Below are positions 7,441 through 16,126 of a stretch of DNA of 32,169 bases, piece by piece (the stretch's first letter is position 1; every line of letters begins with the position of its first letter). The DNA comes from Nonomuraea turkmeniaca. Its GTDB lineage: Bacteria > Actinomycetota > Actinomycetes > Streptosporangiales > Streptosporangiaceae. Position numbers and translations under genes: made by a program. The notes under the pieces are model-generated. The model did no database searches, had not been told where the DNA came from, and worked only from the letters and a program-made list of their open reading frames with translations. The stretch spans positions 1 to 32,169 of the forward strand of contig NZ_VCKY01000122.1 in NCBI RefSeq assembly GCF_005889735.1, given 5' to 3'.

Positions 7441-8820
7441 TTACTCCTTCGTCGCGTGCCACCACGGGTCGGCGGCGTCGGATCGGTTGACCAGGAAGGC
7501 CCGGCGGCGGAGGAAGCGGTTGATGGAGGCGGTGCCCATGCGGGAGCCGCCGAGTCCGGACAGCCGGAAGGAGTGTTTCTCGCCCTCGTGCACGAGCGCG
7601 GTCAGCGAGGCGTCGTTGACGCTCACCGCCCCGGCGTGCAGCCGGGCCGCCACGGCCCTGGCCGCCTCCTCCGTGGCGGCGAAGACCGCCGCCGACAGCC
7701 CGTACACCGAGTCGTTGGCCGCCGCGACCGCCTCGTCCACGCCGTCCACGGCCATGACCGGCAACAGCGGGCCGAACGTCTCCTCCGTCATCACCAGCAT
7801 CGTGTGGTCGACCCCGGACAACACGGTCGGGCGGCACCAGTGGCCGCCGCCGTGCCGCTCGATCACCCCGCCCGTGTGCACGACCGCGCCCTTGCCCACG
7901 GCGTCGGCCAGGTGCGCGGCGATCAGGTCGGGTTGCTCCGGTGCGATGATCGGCCCGATGGGCCCGCCCTCGCAGGTCAGGCCGACCTGGGCGGCCTTGC
8001 CGGCGAGCAGCGCCAGGAACTCGTCGTGCACCTCGCGGGCCACGTAGACCCGCTCGATGGACTGACAGGCCTGCCCGGCGTTGGCGGTGCCGCCCCACAG
8101 GATTGCCGAGCTCGCCCGGTCGAGGTCGGCGCCGGCCAGCACGATCGCCGGGTCCTTGCCACCGAGCTCCAGGTACGCGGGCACGAAAGCGCGGGCGGCG
8201 GCCTGCGCCACCAGCCGCCCGGTCGGCACGCTGCCGGTGAACACCACGGCGTCCACCAGGTCCACCAGCGCCGCCCCCGTCGCGCCGTCGCCCTCGACGA
8301 CCCGCAGCGGCAACCCGTCGGGCACCAGCCGCATGAGCGGCTCGATGAACCTGGGCGTCACCTCGCTCGGCTTGACCACCACCGCGCAGCCGGCGGCCAG
8401 CGCCGGCACGGCGTCTATGAGGCCGAGCAGCAGCGGGAAGTTCCACGGGGTGATCGCCCCGACCAGCTCGTACGGCACCGCGTCCCCGCCGACGTGCACG
8501 CCGGGCAACGAGGCGGGGAACTCGGCGGGCGGCGCCAGCAGCACGGGCGCCTGGCGTACCCACCGGTCGATCAGACCGGCCACGATCTGCCGCTCCAGCA
8601 GCGACTCCGCGACTCTGCCCGTGTCGGCCACCAGCGCGGCGAGCAGAGTGTCGTCGTCGGCGAGCGCGGCGCCGAACCGCGACAGCAGCGCGCCGCGGTC
8701 GGCGTCCCGCCAGGCGGGGGCCATGGCGCGCAGCTCCGCCGCGACGCCGGCGAGCCGCTCGGGCCGGACCGGATCGAGCGGCCGCTCGATCCGGCCGGTG
8801 ACCGGGTTGCGGACGTTCAT
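7441..8820 (-). CDS. NAD(P)-dependent aldehyde dehydrogenase
   Basis: ALDH-superfamily enzyme of 459 residues, oxidising an aldehyde to an acid in the cytoplasm. All key elements are present: PWNFP with the oxyanion Asn, KPSEVTP in the cofactor site, FTGSVPTGR, the general base Glu218 in LELGGKDP, the nucleophile Cys252 in GQACQS, and EETFGPLLPV. The ATG at 8820 lies in an ATGA overlap with the DUF1838 gene, which fixes the start. The length is slightly short of the usual 475-500 residues, mostly at the N-terminus. Its operon partners suggest that the aldehyde comes from SDR oxidation of an alcohol or from cleavage of a larger molecule (inference). The substrate is unknown. Confidence 0.93.
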   Translation of the reverse strand: MNVRNPVTGRIERPLDPVRPERLAGVAAELRAMAPAWRDADRGALLSRFGAALADDDTLLAALVADTGRVAESLLERQIVAGLIDRWVRQAPVLLAPPAEFPASLPGVHVGGDAVPYELVGAITPWNFPLLLGLIDAVPALAAGCAVVVKPSEVTPRFIEPLMRLVPDGLPLRVVEGDGATGAALVDLVDAVVFTGSVPTGRLVAQAAARAFVPAYLELGGKDPAIVLAGADLDRASSAILWGGTANAGQACQSIERVYVAREVHDEFLALLAGKAAQVGLTCEGGPIGPIIAPEQPDLIAAHLADAVGKGAVVHTGGVIERHGGGHWCRPTVLSGVDHTMLVMTEETFGPLLPVMAVDGVDEAVAAANDSVYGLSAAVFAATEEAARAVAARLHAGAVSVNDASLTALVHEGEKHSFRLSGLGGSRMGTASINRFLRRRAFLVNRSDAADPWWHATKE

Positions 8821-9791
8821 GGGCGGCCGTTGGCGGCGCACCAGCCTGCCCAGGTGGTGGCGCCCTTGCCGAGCTGCTTGTTGTAGAAGGACGTCCAGGA
8901 GTTCTCGCTCGGGCCAGGAGCGGTGGGAGCGGCTGTGTACAGCGGGTGATTGGCTTCGACCTCGGCTCGCAGCCACGGCTCGATGGCGGCGTAGGAGCTC
9001 AACGACCAGCTGCGGGCGTGGTAGGTGAGCTGGCCGCGCACGTCGCTCTCGGCCAGGCACATGAACGGCGTCCACGGGCTGGTCCGCGCCCAGCTGATCT
9101 TCGTCTTCATCGCGCTGGCCGGGACGCCGGAGCCGGTGCGCGCCGCGACCTCGTTGTCGTCGACGGAGAAGTCGAACATCTCCTGCGCGGCGTACACGCC
9201 TCCGGTCAGGCCGAATCCCTCGCCGAGCGTGGTGCCGAAGTTCGTGCGCACGGGGATGTCGCTGGTCCACACGGTCTCGTCGTGCAGGTCCTGCAGCGGC
9301 GGGCCCACGTAGGAGGAGGTGATGGTGAACGGGCCGAAGTTCACCGCGTCGTTGTTGATGGGGACGACCGGGTAGGTCTTGCCGTCGATCGGGTTCTTCC
9401 ACTCGCGCAGGATGCGCTGCGGGTCCGCGGGGTCGGTGTAGAAGACGATCTCCCGGGAGAGCTGGTAGAGCTGGTTCGTGTCGGGGACCCGGTAGAGCCG
9501 CCGGATGTTGTAGCCCTCGATGTTGAAGAGTTTCTGGCCGTGCCGCATCGCCGGGTCCAGGCTGTTGCCCTCGATGTTCGCGTACACCGAGCCGGAGATC
9601 CGGAACACCATGTCTTTCCCGTCCGGACGTCCGAATGTCTGGAGGGAGAGTTTGCCGCTCTTGTCGGTGACCGTCGCGTAGACGGGCCCGGGGTGTGTGG
9701 GGAGGGCGGACGTGCCGTCCGCCGCCGCGCCGGGAATGCCGACGAATAGGACAATGAGGGCCGAAAGCCCCGCAATACCTCGTTTGATCAC
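8817..9791 (-). CDS. Secreted DUF1838 family protein
   Basis: Protein of 324 residues with a clear signal peptide: MIKR, then a hydrophobic stretch, with likely cleavage after about residue 24 (GAAA/DG). The body shows features I associate with DUF1838: a GKDMVFRISGSVY start, EWKNPIDGKTYPV, and MKTKISWARTSPWTPFMCLAESD. It is therefore exported or extracytoplasmic, unlike the other enzymes of its operon. No activity is known for DUF1838. Its stop overlaps the ALDH start as ATGA, so it is made together with the ALDH, and 78 bases separate it from the upstream SDR gene. It could handle the substrate outside the membrane before uptake by the convergent ABC importer (inference). Confidence 0.8.
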   Translation of the reverse strand: MIKRGIAGLSALIVLFVGIPGAAADGTSALPTHPGPVYATVTDKSGKLSLQTFGRPDGKDMVFRISGSVYANIEGNSLDPAMRHGQKLFNIEGYNIRRLYRVPDTNQLYQLSREIVFYTDPADPQRILREWKNPIDGKTYPVVPINNDAVNFGPFTITSSYVGPPLQDLHDETVWTSDIPVRTNFGTTLGEGFGLTGGVYAAQEMFDFSVDDNEVAARTGSGVPASAMKTKISWARTSPWTPFMCLAESDVRGQLTYHARSWSLSSYAAIEPWLRAEVEANHPLYTAAPTAPGPSENSWTSFYNKQLGKGATTWAGWCAANGRP

Positions 9792-9825
9792 GTACGCCCT
9801 CCGGGCGGTGAAGGAACGAACAACC

Positions 9826-9836
9826 TCACATTGTGA
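9826..9836. promoter_or_regulatory. Small palindrome upstream of DUF1838 gene
   Basis: TCACA-T-TGTGA is a perfect 11-base dyad located 35 bases upstream of the DUF1838 start, in the 78-base gap after the SDR gene. Position and symmetry would suit an operator for an internal promoter, but a dyad of this size can arise by chance. Confidence 0.25.
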
Positions 9837-9869
9837 TCATGCCGGGCAAAGGATTGTCCAGCCTGTCGA

Positions 9870-10709
9870 TCAGCTGTCCGGAAACGGGGGAATTGTCGGG
9901 TTCTCGCCGTGGAGGATCTGCGTCATCCGGTGCTCGATGTGCCCGGCGTGCTCGGGGTGCGTCAGGATGTAGAACCGTTCCTCGCGAATCGCCTGCACCA
10001 CCTCCTCGCCGACGACTCGCGGGCTGAGGCCGAGTGCGAACCCCTGCCGGGCGGCGTCGACGGACCAGCCGCTCGGAAACGGGCCGGCATCAGGAAATCG
10101 GGCCGGCCGGTTGCGCTGGGAATTGAAGATGTTCGTGTTGACCACGCCGGGACACAGGACCGATATGCGCGGTTTGAAACCGCCACAGATGACTTCCAGA
10201 TGAACGGTTTCTGACAATGCGATGACGGCCGACTTTGTCACCCCGTACAACGAGCCGCCCGTCAGCAGGCCGGCAATTGACGCTGTGTTGACGATGTGCG
10301 CGTCCTCGTCCTGCTCGATCATCACGGGCAGGAACGTGTTGATCCCGTGCACGACGCCCATCAGGTTCACACCGAGGATCCACGCCCAGTCGTCGAGCGT
10401 GCTCTCCCAGCTCGGCCTGCTGCCGGTGTGGACGCCGGCGTTGTTGCACAACACGTGGACGGCGCCGTATTTGCCGAGCGTGGAGTCGGCGAGCGCGGCG
10501 ACGTCCGCCGCCTGCGACACGTCGGCCGGCACGGCGTGCACGTCCGCGCCTCCCTCGCGCAACTCGGCCGCCGTGGAGCGTAGTGCCGTCTCCTCCACGT
10601 CGCTCAGCACCACGCGCATTCCCGCGGTGGCGAACGCCTCGGCCATTCCGCGTCCGATGCCGCTCGCCGCGCCGGTGATGACGGCGACTTTGGACTCGAG
10701 GGTTTTCAT
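9870..10709 (-). CDS. Short-chain dehydrogenase/reductase (SDR)
   Basis: Classical SDR of 279 residues, an NAD(P)-dependent alcohol/ketone oxidoreductase. The cofactor motif TGAASGIG is at 12-19, an NNAG motif is at about 89-92, and the catalytic residues are Ser144 and the YGVTK motif (Tyr155, Lys159). VVLSDVEE with an acidic residue after the second strand favours NAD over NADP. The start at 10709 gives the usual distance to the glycine motif; no good Shine-Dalgarno is visible upstream, so the message may be leaderless or weakly translated. It is the first gene of the SDR, DUF1838, ALDH, DUF3598-like, nitrilase-like series and divergent from cydA. Oxidation of an alcohol to supply the ALDH is plausible (inference). 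Confidence 0.92.
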   Translation of the reverse strand: MKTLESKVAVITGAASGIGRGMAEAFATAGMRVVLSDVEETALRSTAAELREGGADVHAVPADVSQAADVAALADSTLGKYGAVHVLCNNAGVHTGSRPSWESTLDDWAWILGVNLMGVVHGINTFLPVMIEQDEDAHIVNTASIAGLLTGGSLYGVTKSAVIALSETVHLEVICGGFKPRISVLCPGVVNTNIFNSQRNRPARFPDAGPFPSGWSVDAARQGFALGLSPRVVGEEVVQAIREERFYILTHPEHAGHIEHRMTQILHGENPTIPPFPDS

Positions 10710-10728
10710 GGAAAGACAGATTAGAGAA

Positions 10729-10738
10729 GCAACGTTGC
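10729..10738. promoter_or_regulatory. 10-base palindrome in SDR/cydA divergent region
   Basis: GCAACGTTGC is self-complementary and lies 20 bases upstream of the SDR start and 71 bases upstream of cydA. It is a candidate regulator site, but short enough to be chance. I could not identify convincing -35 and -10 boxes for either gene in this 99-base gap. Confidence 0.25.
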
Positions 10739-10808
10739 ACCGACATCCGCCTTTGGATTGATGTATTCCACCTGCCATTCGGTTACCGTCGGAAATGGGG
10801 GAACGGGG

Positions 10809-12167
10809 ATGATCACTCTGACGGTGGACGGCATCGCCGATCTCGGCGCGGCCAGGATGCAGATGGCCCTGTCGCTCGGCTGGCACATCGTCGTCGCCTG
10901 CCTGGGCGTCGGCATGCCGGCCATCACGCTGCTCGCCGAGTGGCGCGGCCACCGCACCGGCGACGTCCACTACCGGCTGCTGGCCCGCCGGTGGGCCCGG
11001 GCGCTGGGCGTGTTGTTCGCGGTCGGCGCGGTGTCGGGGACGATCCTGTCGTTCGAGATGGGACTGCTCTGGCCTGGACTGATGGGGACCTACGGCGAGA
11101 TCATCGGGCTGCCGTTCTCGCTGGAGGGCATCGCGTTCTTCATCGAGGCCATCTTCCTCGGCATCTACCTGTACGCCTGGGATCGCCTGCCGCCGACGGC
11201 GCACTTGCTGTCCGGCATCCCGATCGTGCTGGCGGGGGTGGCCAGCGCGTTCTTCGTCGTCTGCGCCAACGCCTGGATGCAGCAGCCGGTCGGATTCACG
11301 GCCGAGAACGGCCGCATCGCCACGGTGGACCCGTGGGCGGCCATGTTCAACCCGGCGGCGCCCACTCTGACCGTCCACATGATCCTGGCCGCGTTCATGG
11401 TCGCCGGGTTCACCATGGCGAGCGTGTACGCCGTCGCCATGCTGCGCGGCCGGCGCGACCGCTACCACCGGCTCGGCCTGCTACTCCCGCTGACCGTCGC
11501 GGCGATCGTCACTCCGGTGCAGATCGGCGTGGGCGACTGGGCCGCGCACGCCGTCGCGAACAATCAGCCGGTCAAGCTCGCCGCCATGGAGGGCGTGTTC
11601 GAGACCGCCCGAGGGGTCCCGCTCCACCTGGGCGGCATCGAGATCGACGGCGAGTTGCGGTACGCGCTGGAGATCCCCAACGCGCTGTCGCTCCTGGCCC
11701 ACTGGGATCCGCATGCCGAGATCCGCGGGCTGAACGAGGTCCCGCCCGCCGACCGGCCGCCGGTCAACGTCGTGCACTGGGCGTTCCAGATCATGGTGGG
11801 GCTGGGCTTCGCCCTGCTGGTCCTGGCGGTCTGGCTGGCGCTGTCCTGGAAACGACGGCGTGATCTGCCGAGCTCGCCCTGGTTCCTGCGCGCGACGGCG
11901 TGTTCGGGCGTGGCCGCGGTGGCGGCGCTGGAGGCCGGCTGGATCGTCACCGAGGTGGGCCGGCAGCCGTGGATCGTGTACGGCGTGCAGCGGACGTCGG
12001 AGGCGGTCAACCCGGCGCCCGGCCTGGTGTACGGGTTCGTCCTGGTGACCGCGGTCTACGTGGCGCTCACCGTGGCCACCGTCTACGTGCTGCGCCGGCT
12101 GGCCCGCGACGTCCCCGTGCCGATCGCGCCGCAGGAGCGTGACGTCACCGACTACAAGGTCGTGTGA
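10809..12167 (+). CDS. cydA: Cytochrome bd-type quinol oxidase subunit I, short Q-loop (CIO) type
   Basis: Heme-bearing subunit of a terminal oxidase that moves electrons from quinol to oxygen, 452 residues with about nine membrane helices. Seen are ARMQMALSLGWH (His26, expected heme ligand), the EGIAFFIEAIFLGIYLYAWDR segment, HMILAAFMVAGF, KLAAMEG and the EVGRQPWIVYG signature. The loop after KLAAMEG is short, as in cyanide-insensitive oxidases rather than the E. coli long-loop form. The start at 10809 is chosen because it follows a purine-rich GGGGGAACGGGG stretch and gives the normal N-terminus; the frame is open to 10758. cydB follows after three bases. The cydDC assembly genes are not in the window. 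Confidence 0.95.
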   Translation: MITLTVDGIADLGAARMQMALSLGWHIVVACLGVGMPAITLLAEWRGHRTGDVHYRLLARRWARALGVLFAVGAVSGTILSFEMGLLWPGLMGTYGEIIGLPFSLEGIAFFIEAIFLGIYLYAWDRLPPTAHLLSGIPIVLAGVASAFFVVCANAWMQQPVGFTAENGRIATVDPWAAMFNPAAPTLTVHMILAAFMVAGFTMASVYAVAMLRGRRDRYHRLGLLLPLTVAAIVTPVQIGVGDWAAHAVANNQPVKLAAMEGVFETARGVPLHLGGIEIDGELRYALEIPNALSLLAHWDPHAEIRGLNEVPPADRPPVNVVHWAFQIMVGLGFALLVLAVWLALSWKRRRDLPSSPWFLRATACSGVAAVAALEAGWIVTEVGRQPWIVYGVQRTSEAVNPAPGLVYGFVLVTAVYVALTVATVYVLRRLARDVPVPIAPQERDVTDYKVV

Positions 12168-12170
12168 CGC

Positions 12171-13193
12171 ATGCCGCTGCCGGAGATCATGCTGGCCGTC
12201 CTGTGGGTCGGGCTGACCGCGTACGTGCTGTTCGCCGGCGCGGACTTCGGCGGCGGGATCTGGGACCTGCTGGCCGGCGGAGCGGTGACGGGGCGGCGGC
12301 AGCGGGCGCTGGTCGAGCACTCCATCGGCCCCGTCTGGGAGGCCAACCACGTCTGGCTGATCTTCGTCATCGTGCTGATGTGGACCGGCATTCCGCCGGT
12401 GTTCGCCGCGGTCGCCTCCACCCTCTACATCCCGCTCACGCTGGCGGCGCTGGGCATCATCGGGCGGGGCGCCGCGTTCGCCTTCCGCAAGGTCTCCACC
12501 GAGTTGTGGCAGCAGCGGCTGTTCGGCGCCACCTTCGCCTTCTCCTCCGTCGTCACGCCGTTCTTCCTCGGCACGGTGGCCGGGGCGATCGCCTCGGGCA
12601 GGGTGCCGCCGGGCATCGCCAAGGGCGACCTCGTCGGCAGCTGGGTCAATCCCACGTCGCTGGCGGCGGGCGCGCTCGCCGTGGGCACCGCCGCGTATCT
12701 GGCCGCCGTCTACCTGACCCGCGACGCCGAGCGCGCCGGCGCCGCCGACCTCGTGGACGCCTTCCGGCGGCGTGCCCTGGGCTGCGGCGCGGTCGTCGGA
12801 GTGCTGTCGGCTGTGGGCCTGCTCGTGCTCCGCGCCGACGCGCCCGCCCTGTTCGCGGAGATCACCTCCGGCCGCGCCCTGCCCTTGCTGCTGTTGTCCG
12901 TCGTGGCCGGCCTGGCCTCGCTGGTGCTGCTGTGGCGGCGCGCCTACCTCGCCGTACGCGTCACCGCCGCGCTCGCCGTGACGGGCCTGTTGTGGGGGTG
13001 GGGCGTCGGCCAGTACCCGTCCCTGCTGCCCGGCGTCTCGCTCGCCGACGCGGCGGCCACCGACACGGTCCTGGCGGCCAGCCTGGGCTCGCTGGCCGTG
13101 GGCGCGTTGTTGCTGCTCCCGTCGTTGTGGTGGTTGTACGCCACCTTCCAACGGGACCGCGTCGCCGCTCGCCCGGACCGGCGGCCAGATTGA
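12171..13193 (+). CDS. cydB: Cytochrome bd-type quinol oxidase subunit II
   Basis: Second subunit of the bd oxidase, 340 residues with about eight to nine membrane helices. The family hallmark GADFGGGIWDLLAGG is at about residues 23-37, followed by EANHVWLIF and WTGIPPVFAAVAS. The gene starts three bases after the cydA stop, so the two are co-translated. The C-terminal tail is basic and cytoplasmic. No small third subunit (CydX or CydS) was recognised after the stop. Confidence 0.95.
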   Translation: MPLPEIMLAVLWVGLTAYVLFAGADFGGGIWDLLAGGAVTGRRQRALVEHSIGPVWEANHVWLIFVIVLMWTGIPPVFAAVASTLYIPLTLAALGIIGRGAAFAFRKVSTELWQQRLFGATFAFSSVVTPFFLGTVAGAIASGRVPPGIAKGDLVGSWVNPTSLAAGALAVGTAAYLAAVYLTRDAERAGAADLVDAFRRRALGCGAVVGVLSAVGLLVLRADAPALFAEITSGRALPLLLLSVVAGLASLVLLWRRAYLAVRVTAALAVTGLLWGWGVGQYPSLLPGVSLADAAATDTVLAASLGSLAVGALLLLPSLWWLYATFQRDRVAARPDRRPD

Positions 13194-13269
13194 TCGCCAC
13201 GGCCAGGATCCCGGTGTGGAAGAGGTAGCGCGCCGGCCGTCGTAGGGGAGGCCGCGGGCCCGTTCCGGC

Positions 13270-13295
13270 CGTGCCGAGGCCTCGTCCCCGGCACG
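13270..13295. terminator. Weak candidate hairpin after cydB
   Basis: CGTGCCG and CGGCACG form a 7-base stem with a 12-base loop in the 178-base gap between cydB and the LuxR gene. No T-run follows, so termination here is only possible. Confidence 0.25.
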
Positions 13296-13359
13296 TGGTG
13301 CGCGAAAGATCTTGACAGGCATGAGATTCGCCCGTCCCGGAGCAGGAAAGCGCTTCATC

Positions 13360-13364
13360 GGAGG
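13360..13364 (+). promoter_or_regulatory. Ribosome binding site deciding the LuxR start
   Basis: GGAGG stands seven bases before the ATG at 13372. The in-frame upstream candidates TTG 13312 and ATG 13321 lack such a site, so 13372 is preferred. Confidence 0.75.
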
Positions 13365-13371
13365 CAGCGAC

Positions 13372-16023
13372 ATGCGGGGACGTGAACGGGAGTGGCGCCA
13401 CGTCGTCGGCCTGCTGCGGGTGCTGCGACGGCGTGGCGGGACCCTCCTGGTCGACGGCGAACCGGGCGCGGGGCGGAGCCGGCTGCTCGCCGAGGCCGCC
13501 GCCGAGGCCTCCGCACGCGGCATCGACGTCGTCCGGGGCGGCGTGGCGGAGCTGGGGGAGCTCGTTCCGTGCGGCGTGTTGCTGGAGGCGCTCGACCTGG
13601 GCGCCGAACCGGAGGACGCCGTCCCCGTGGGATCGGGAACGCGGTTGCTGGACCGGCTGAAGGCGGCCTTCGACGCCAGGGCTCCCTTGCTGGCCGTGCT
13701 CGACGACCTGCACCGCGCGGATCCGGTGACGCTGAAGATCCTCCGCACCCTGCACGAGTTGCTCGCCGACCGGCCCGTCGGCTGGTTGCTGAGCCGGTCG
13801 ACAGCCGTGCGGGACTGTCCGGCCGCCGCCCTGTTCAACTTGCTGGAACGGCATGGGGCCAGGCGGACGACGCTTGCCCCGCTCTCGCCGGACGCCGTCA
13901 CGGAGCTGGCCACGGACACGCTGGGCGAACGGCCCGACGCGGCGACGCAAGCGCTCGTGGCGGCCGCCGGCGGCAATCCGCTGCTGATCACTGAGCTGCT
14001 CGCCGGCCTCCGCGACGAAGGCCTGCTCCGAGCGGCGGCGCCGGGCGGGCGCCTGCCCGCCCAGCTGCGGACGGTGGTGCGGAACTGGGTCGATCCCCTG
14101 GGTGCGGAGGCCAGGAGCCTGGTGGAGACGGTCGCGGTGCTCGGCGGATCGTTGTCGCTCGAACACGCCACGTCGTTGCTGGGCACCACGCCCGCCGCGC
14201 TGCTCCCGGCGATGGAGGAGTCCACGGCGGCGGGCGTCCTGGTCGTGACCGCGCACGGCCTCGCCTTCCGTCATGAGCTGGTCAGGGACGTCGTCGCCAC
14301 CTGGGTCCCGCCCCCCGTCCGGGAGGCGGTGCTGGAGCAGTTCGGCGTGCTCGAGGACGCCGTCACCGCGGCGGCGCCCGCCGTCGCCGCCATGGACGCC
14401 GCGATCGCCGACGGGCGGCTGCGGGAGGCCGAGCGCATGGTCAGGAGGCGCCTCGCCCATCACGGGTCCGTGCCGGTCATGGCCGAGCTGCGGTCCCTCC
14501 TGTCCGAGATCATGTACCTGACCGGCCGGGGCGAGGAGGCCGTCAGGGAGGCCGAGACGGTGCTGGCCGTTCCCGGCCTGCCCGAGCACGTCCGCGACCG
14601 GGTGATCCTCGTGCGGCTGTACGCGGTCACGCGCCGGCGAAGCGGCGGCGTCGCGGCGGCGTACGCGAACGAGGTCCTGGAGGAACGGTCCCGGCACGGT
14701 CCCGCGGCCACGGCCGCCGCGCTGATCGCCCGCGCCACGGCCGAACGGGAGGAAGGGCGGTTCGAGACCGCGCTGGCACTGGCCGAGGAGGCCCGCCGCC
14801 TGACCGAGGACGCCCGTCGCCTGGCCGAGGACGCCCGCCGCCTGGCGGACGACGCCCGCCGTCTGGCCGAGGACGCCCACCGGCCGGCCGAGGAGGCACC
14901 GGTCGGCGCGGACCGGACCGAGCAGCGTCGTTATGAGGTGTGCCTCGCCACCGCCGCCCTGCTCACGGACGTGTACCGGCTCGACGAGGCCAGGACACTG
15001 CTCCGGCAGGTGCGCAAGGACATGTACGCCGGCGGCCACCTGGCGTGGGCCGCGGACGCCGCGGCGCTGGAGGCCCGCGCCGAGCTGGCGGCGGGCCGGC
15101 TCGACGGTGCGACCGATGAGGCGGAGCGCGCCCTGGACCTCGCCGGCGCACTCGACACGCCCCTGTCCGCCGCGGCCGCCGGCGCCGTGCTCGCCGCCGT
15201 CGCACTCCGGCGTGGCGACCTGCGCGAGGCGACACGACATGTCGCGGACCCACCCGAGGGCTCGCTGGAGTCACGTACCCGGCACACCCTGCTGGCCGCG
15301 CAGATCACGGAGGCACGTGACGGCCCGCGCAGCGCGATGTCCCTGCTCGCCGGCCTCTCCTGGCCGCTGGCGCTCGCCATGGAGCCCACGGCGGGCCCGT
15401 GGCTGGTCAGGGCCGCGCTCGGCGCCGAGGACCGGGCGGCGGCCGAGTCCGTCGCCGCCGCGGCGGACACCCTCAGCCGGGCCAACACGGAGCTCCCCGC
15501 GCTGGCCGCGTCCGCGGCGCACGCCTGGGGCCTGCTCGCCGGCGACCGCGACGCTCTCGCCCGCGCCGCCGGACAGGCCGTGGACGTATGGGCGCGGGGC
15601 TCCGCCGAGGAGGATCTCGGCGTGGCGCTCGAGGCGGCCGGGCAGCGCGAAAAGGCGACCATGAGCCTGGACCGCGCTCTGGCGGCGTACGCCGAGACGG
15701 GAGCCGTCAGGGACGCGGCCCGCATCCGGCAGCGGTTGCGCGGTATGGGCGTACGCCACCGGCACTGGAACTCCGCCAAACGGCCGGCGTCCGGCTGGGA
15801 CAGCCTCACCGAGACCGAGTACACCGTTTCCCTGCTGGTCGTGGACGGGTGGACCAACAGGCAGATCGCCGAGCAGATGTTCATCAGCGTGCACACGGTC
15901 ACGTTCCATCTGCGGCAGGTCTACCGGAAGCTGAGCATCAACTCCCGCGTCGAGCTCGCCCGCCTCGCGGTGGCACAGGGACGCGTCGACCCCGGCCGGG
16001 CGAATGACGGCAGACGAGACTGA
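13372..16023 (+). CDS. Large LuxR-family ATP-binding transcriptional regulator (LAL/MalT-like)
   Basis: Regulator of 883 residues: N-terminal AAA/STAND-type ATPase, long helical repeat region, C-terminal LuxR helix-turn-helix. Walker A GEPGAGRSR begins at residue 29 and Walker B LLAVLDDLHRAD is near residue 110. The DNA-binding domain lies at about 812-865 (LTETEYTVSLLVVDGWTNRQ, then QIAEQMFISVHTV, LRQVYRKLSINSR). Such proteins bind an inducer or partner and activate nearby operons, including antibiotic clusters. Residues 471-505 are five 7-residue repeats of the type EDARRLA, predicted coiled coil, encoded by a 21-base minisatellite. It follows cydAB in the same direction after 178 bases, so control of cydAB or of the stress genes is possible but unproven. 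Confidence 0.92.
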   Translation: MRGREREWRHVVGLLRVLRRRGGTLLVDGEPGAGRSRLLAEAAAEASARGIDVVRGGVAELGELVPCGVLLEALDLGAEPEDAVPVGSGTRLLDRLKAAFDARAPLLAVLDDLHRADPVTLKILRTLHELLADRPVGWLLSRSTAVRDCPAAALFNLLERHGARRTTLAPLSPDAVTELATDTLGERPDAATQALVAAAGGNPLLITELLAGLRDEGLLRAAAPGGRLPAQLRTVVRNWVDPLGAEARSLVETVAVLGGSLSLEHATSLLGTTPAALLPAMEESTAAGVLVVTAHGLAFRHELVRDVVATWVPPPVREAVLEQFGVLEDAVTAAAPAVAAMDAAIADGRLREAERMVRRRLAHHGSVPVMAELRSLLSEIMYLTGRGEEAVREAETVLAVPGLPEHVRDRVILVRLYAVTRRRSGGVAAAYANEVLEERSRHGPAATAAALIARATAEREEGRFETALALAEEARRLTEDARRLAEDARRLADDARRLAEDAHRPAEEAPVGADRTEQRRYEVCLATAALLTDVYRLDEARTLLRQVRKDMYAGGHLAWAADAAALEARAELAAGRLDGATDEAERALDLAGALDTPLSAAAAGAVLAAVALRRGDLREATRHVADPPEGSLESRTRHTLLAAQITEARDGPRSAMSLLAGLSWPLALAMEPTAGPWLVRAALGAEDRAAAESVAAAADTLSRANTELPALAASAAHAWGLLAGDRDALARAAGQAVDVWARGSAEEDLGVALEAAGQREKATMSLDRALAAYAETGAVRDAARIRQRLRGMGVRHRHWNSAKRPASGWDSLTETEYTVSLLVVDGWTNRQIAEQMFISVHTVTFHLRQVYRKLSINSRVELARLAVAQGRVDPGRANDGRRD
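14782..14886 (+). repeat. 21-base minisatellite coding heptad repeats
   Basis: Five tandem 21-base units starting at 14782, 14803, 14824, 14845 and 14866. Each encodes a version of (A/T)E(E/D)ARRL, and the fifth has diverged at its 3' end. A degraded sixth unit follows. The unit length equals seven codons, so changes in copy number would keep the reading frame and the coiled-coil phase. Confidence 0.9.
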
Positions 16024-16126
16024 CTACACGTCTGGGGGATGTGGCCGGGAGGGGCCAGGAGCAGGGTCGGAACTGTAGGCACAGGACGTCTCCGCATGTC
16101 TCCGCATGGGGAGGGGAGGAGGAGCC

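Noticed and set aside
13312..13317. TTGACA resembling a -35 box before the LuxR gene
   Set aside because: No plausible -10 element (TAnnnT) lies 16-19 bases downstream, so a promoter cannot be supported.
11481..14225. 914-residue minus-strand open frame
   Set aside because: It lies antisense to cydAB and the LuxR gene, whose motifs are unambiguous; the frame is long only because GC-rich DNA has few stops.
12961..15240. 759-residue minus-strand open frame with repeated VLGQAAGLLGQ-like sequence
   Set aside because: The repeat is the reverse reading of the LuxR minisatellite; no family features are present.
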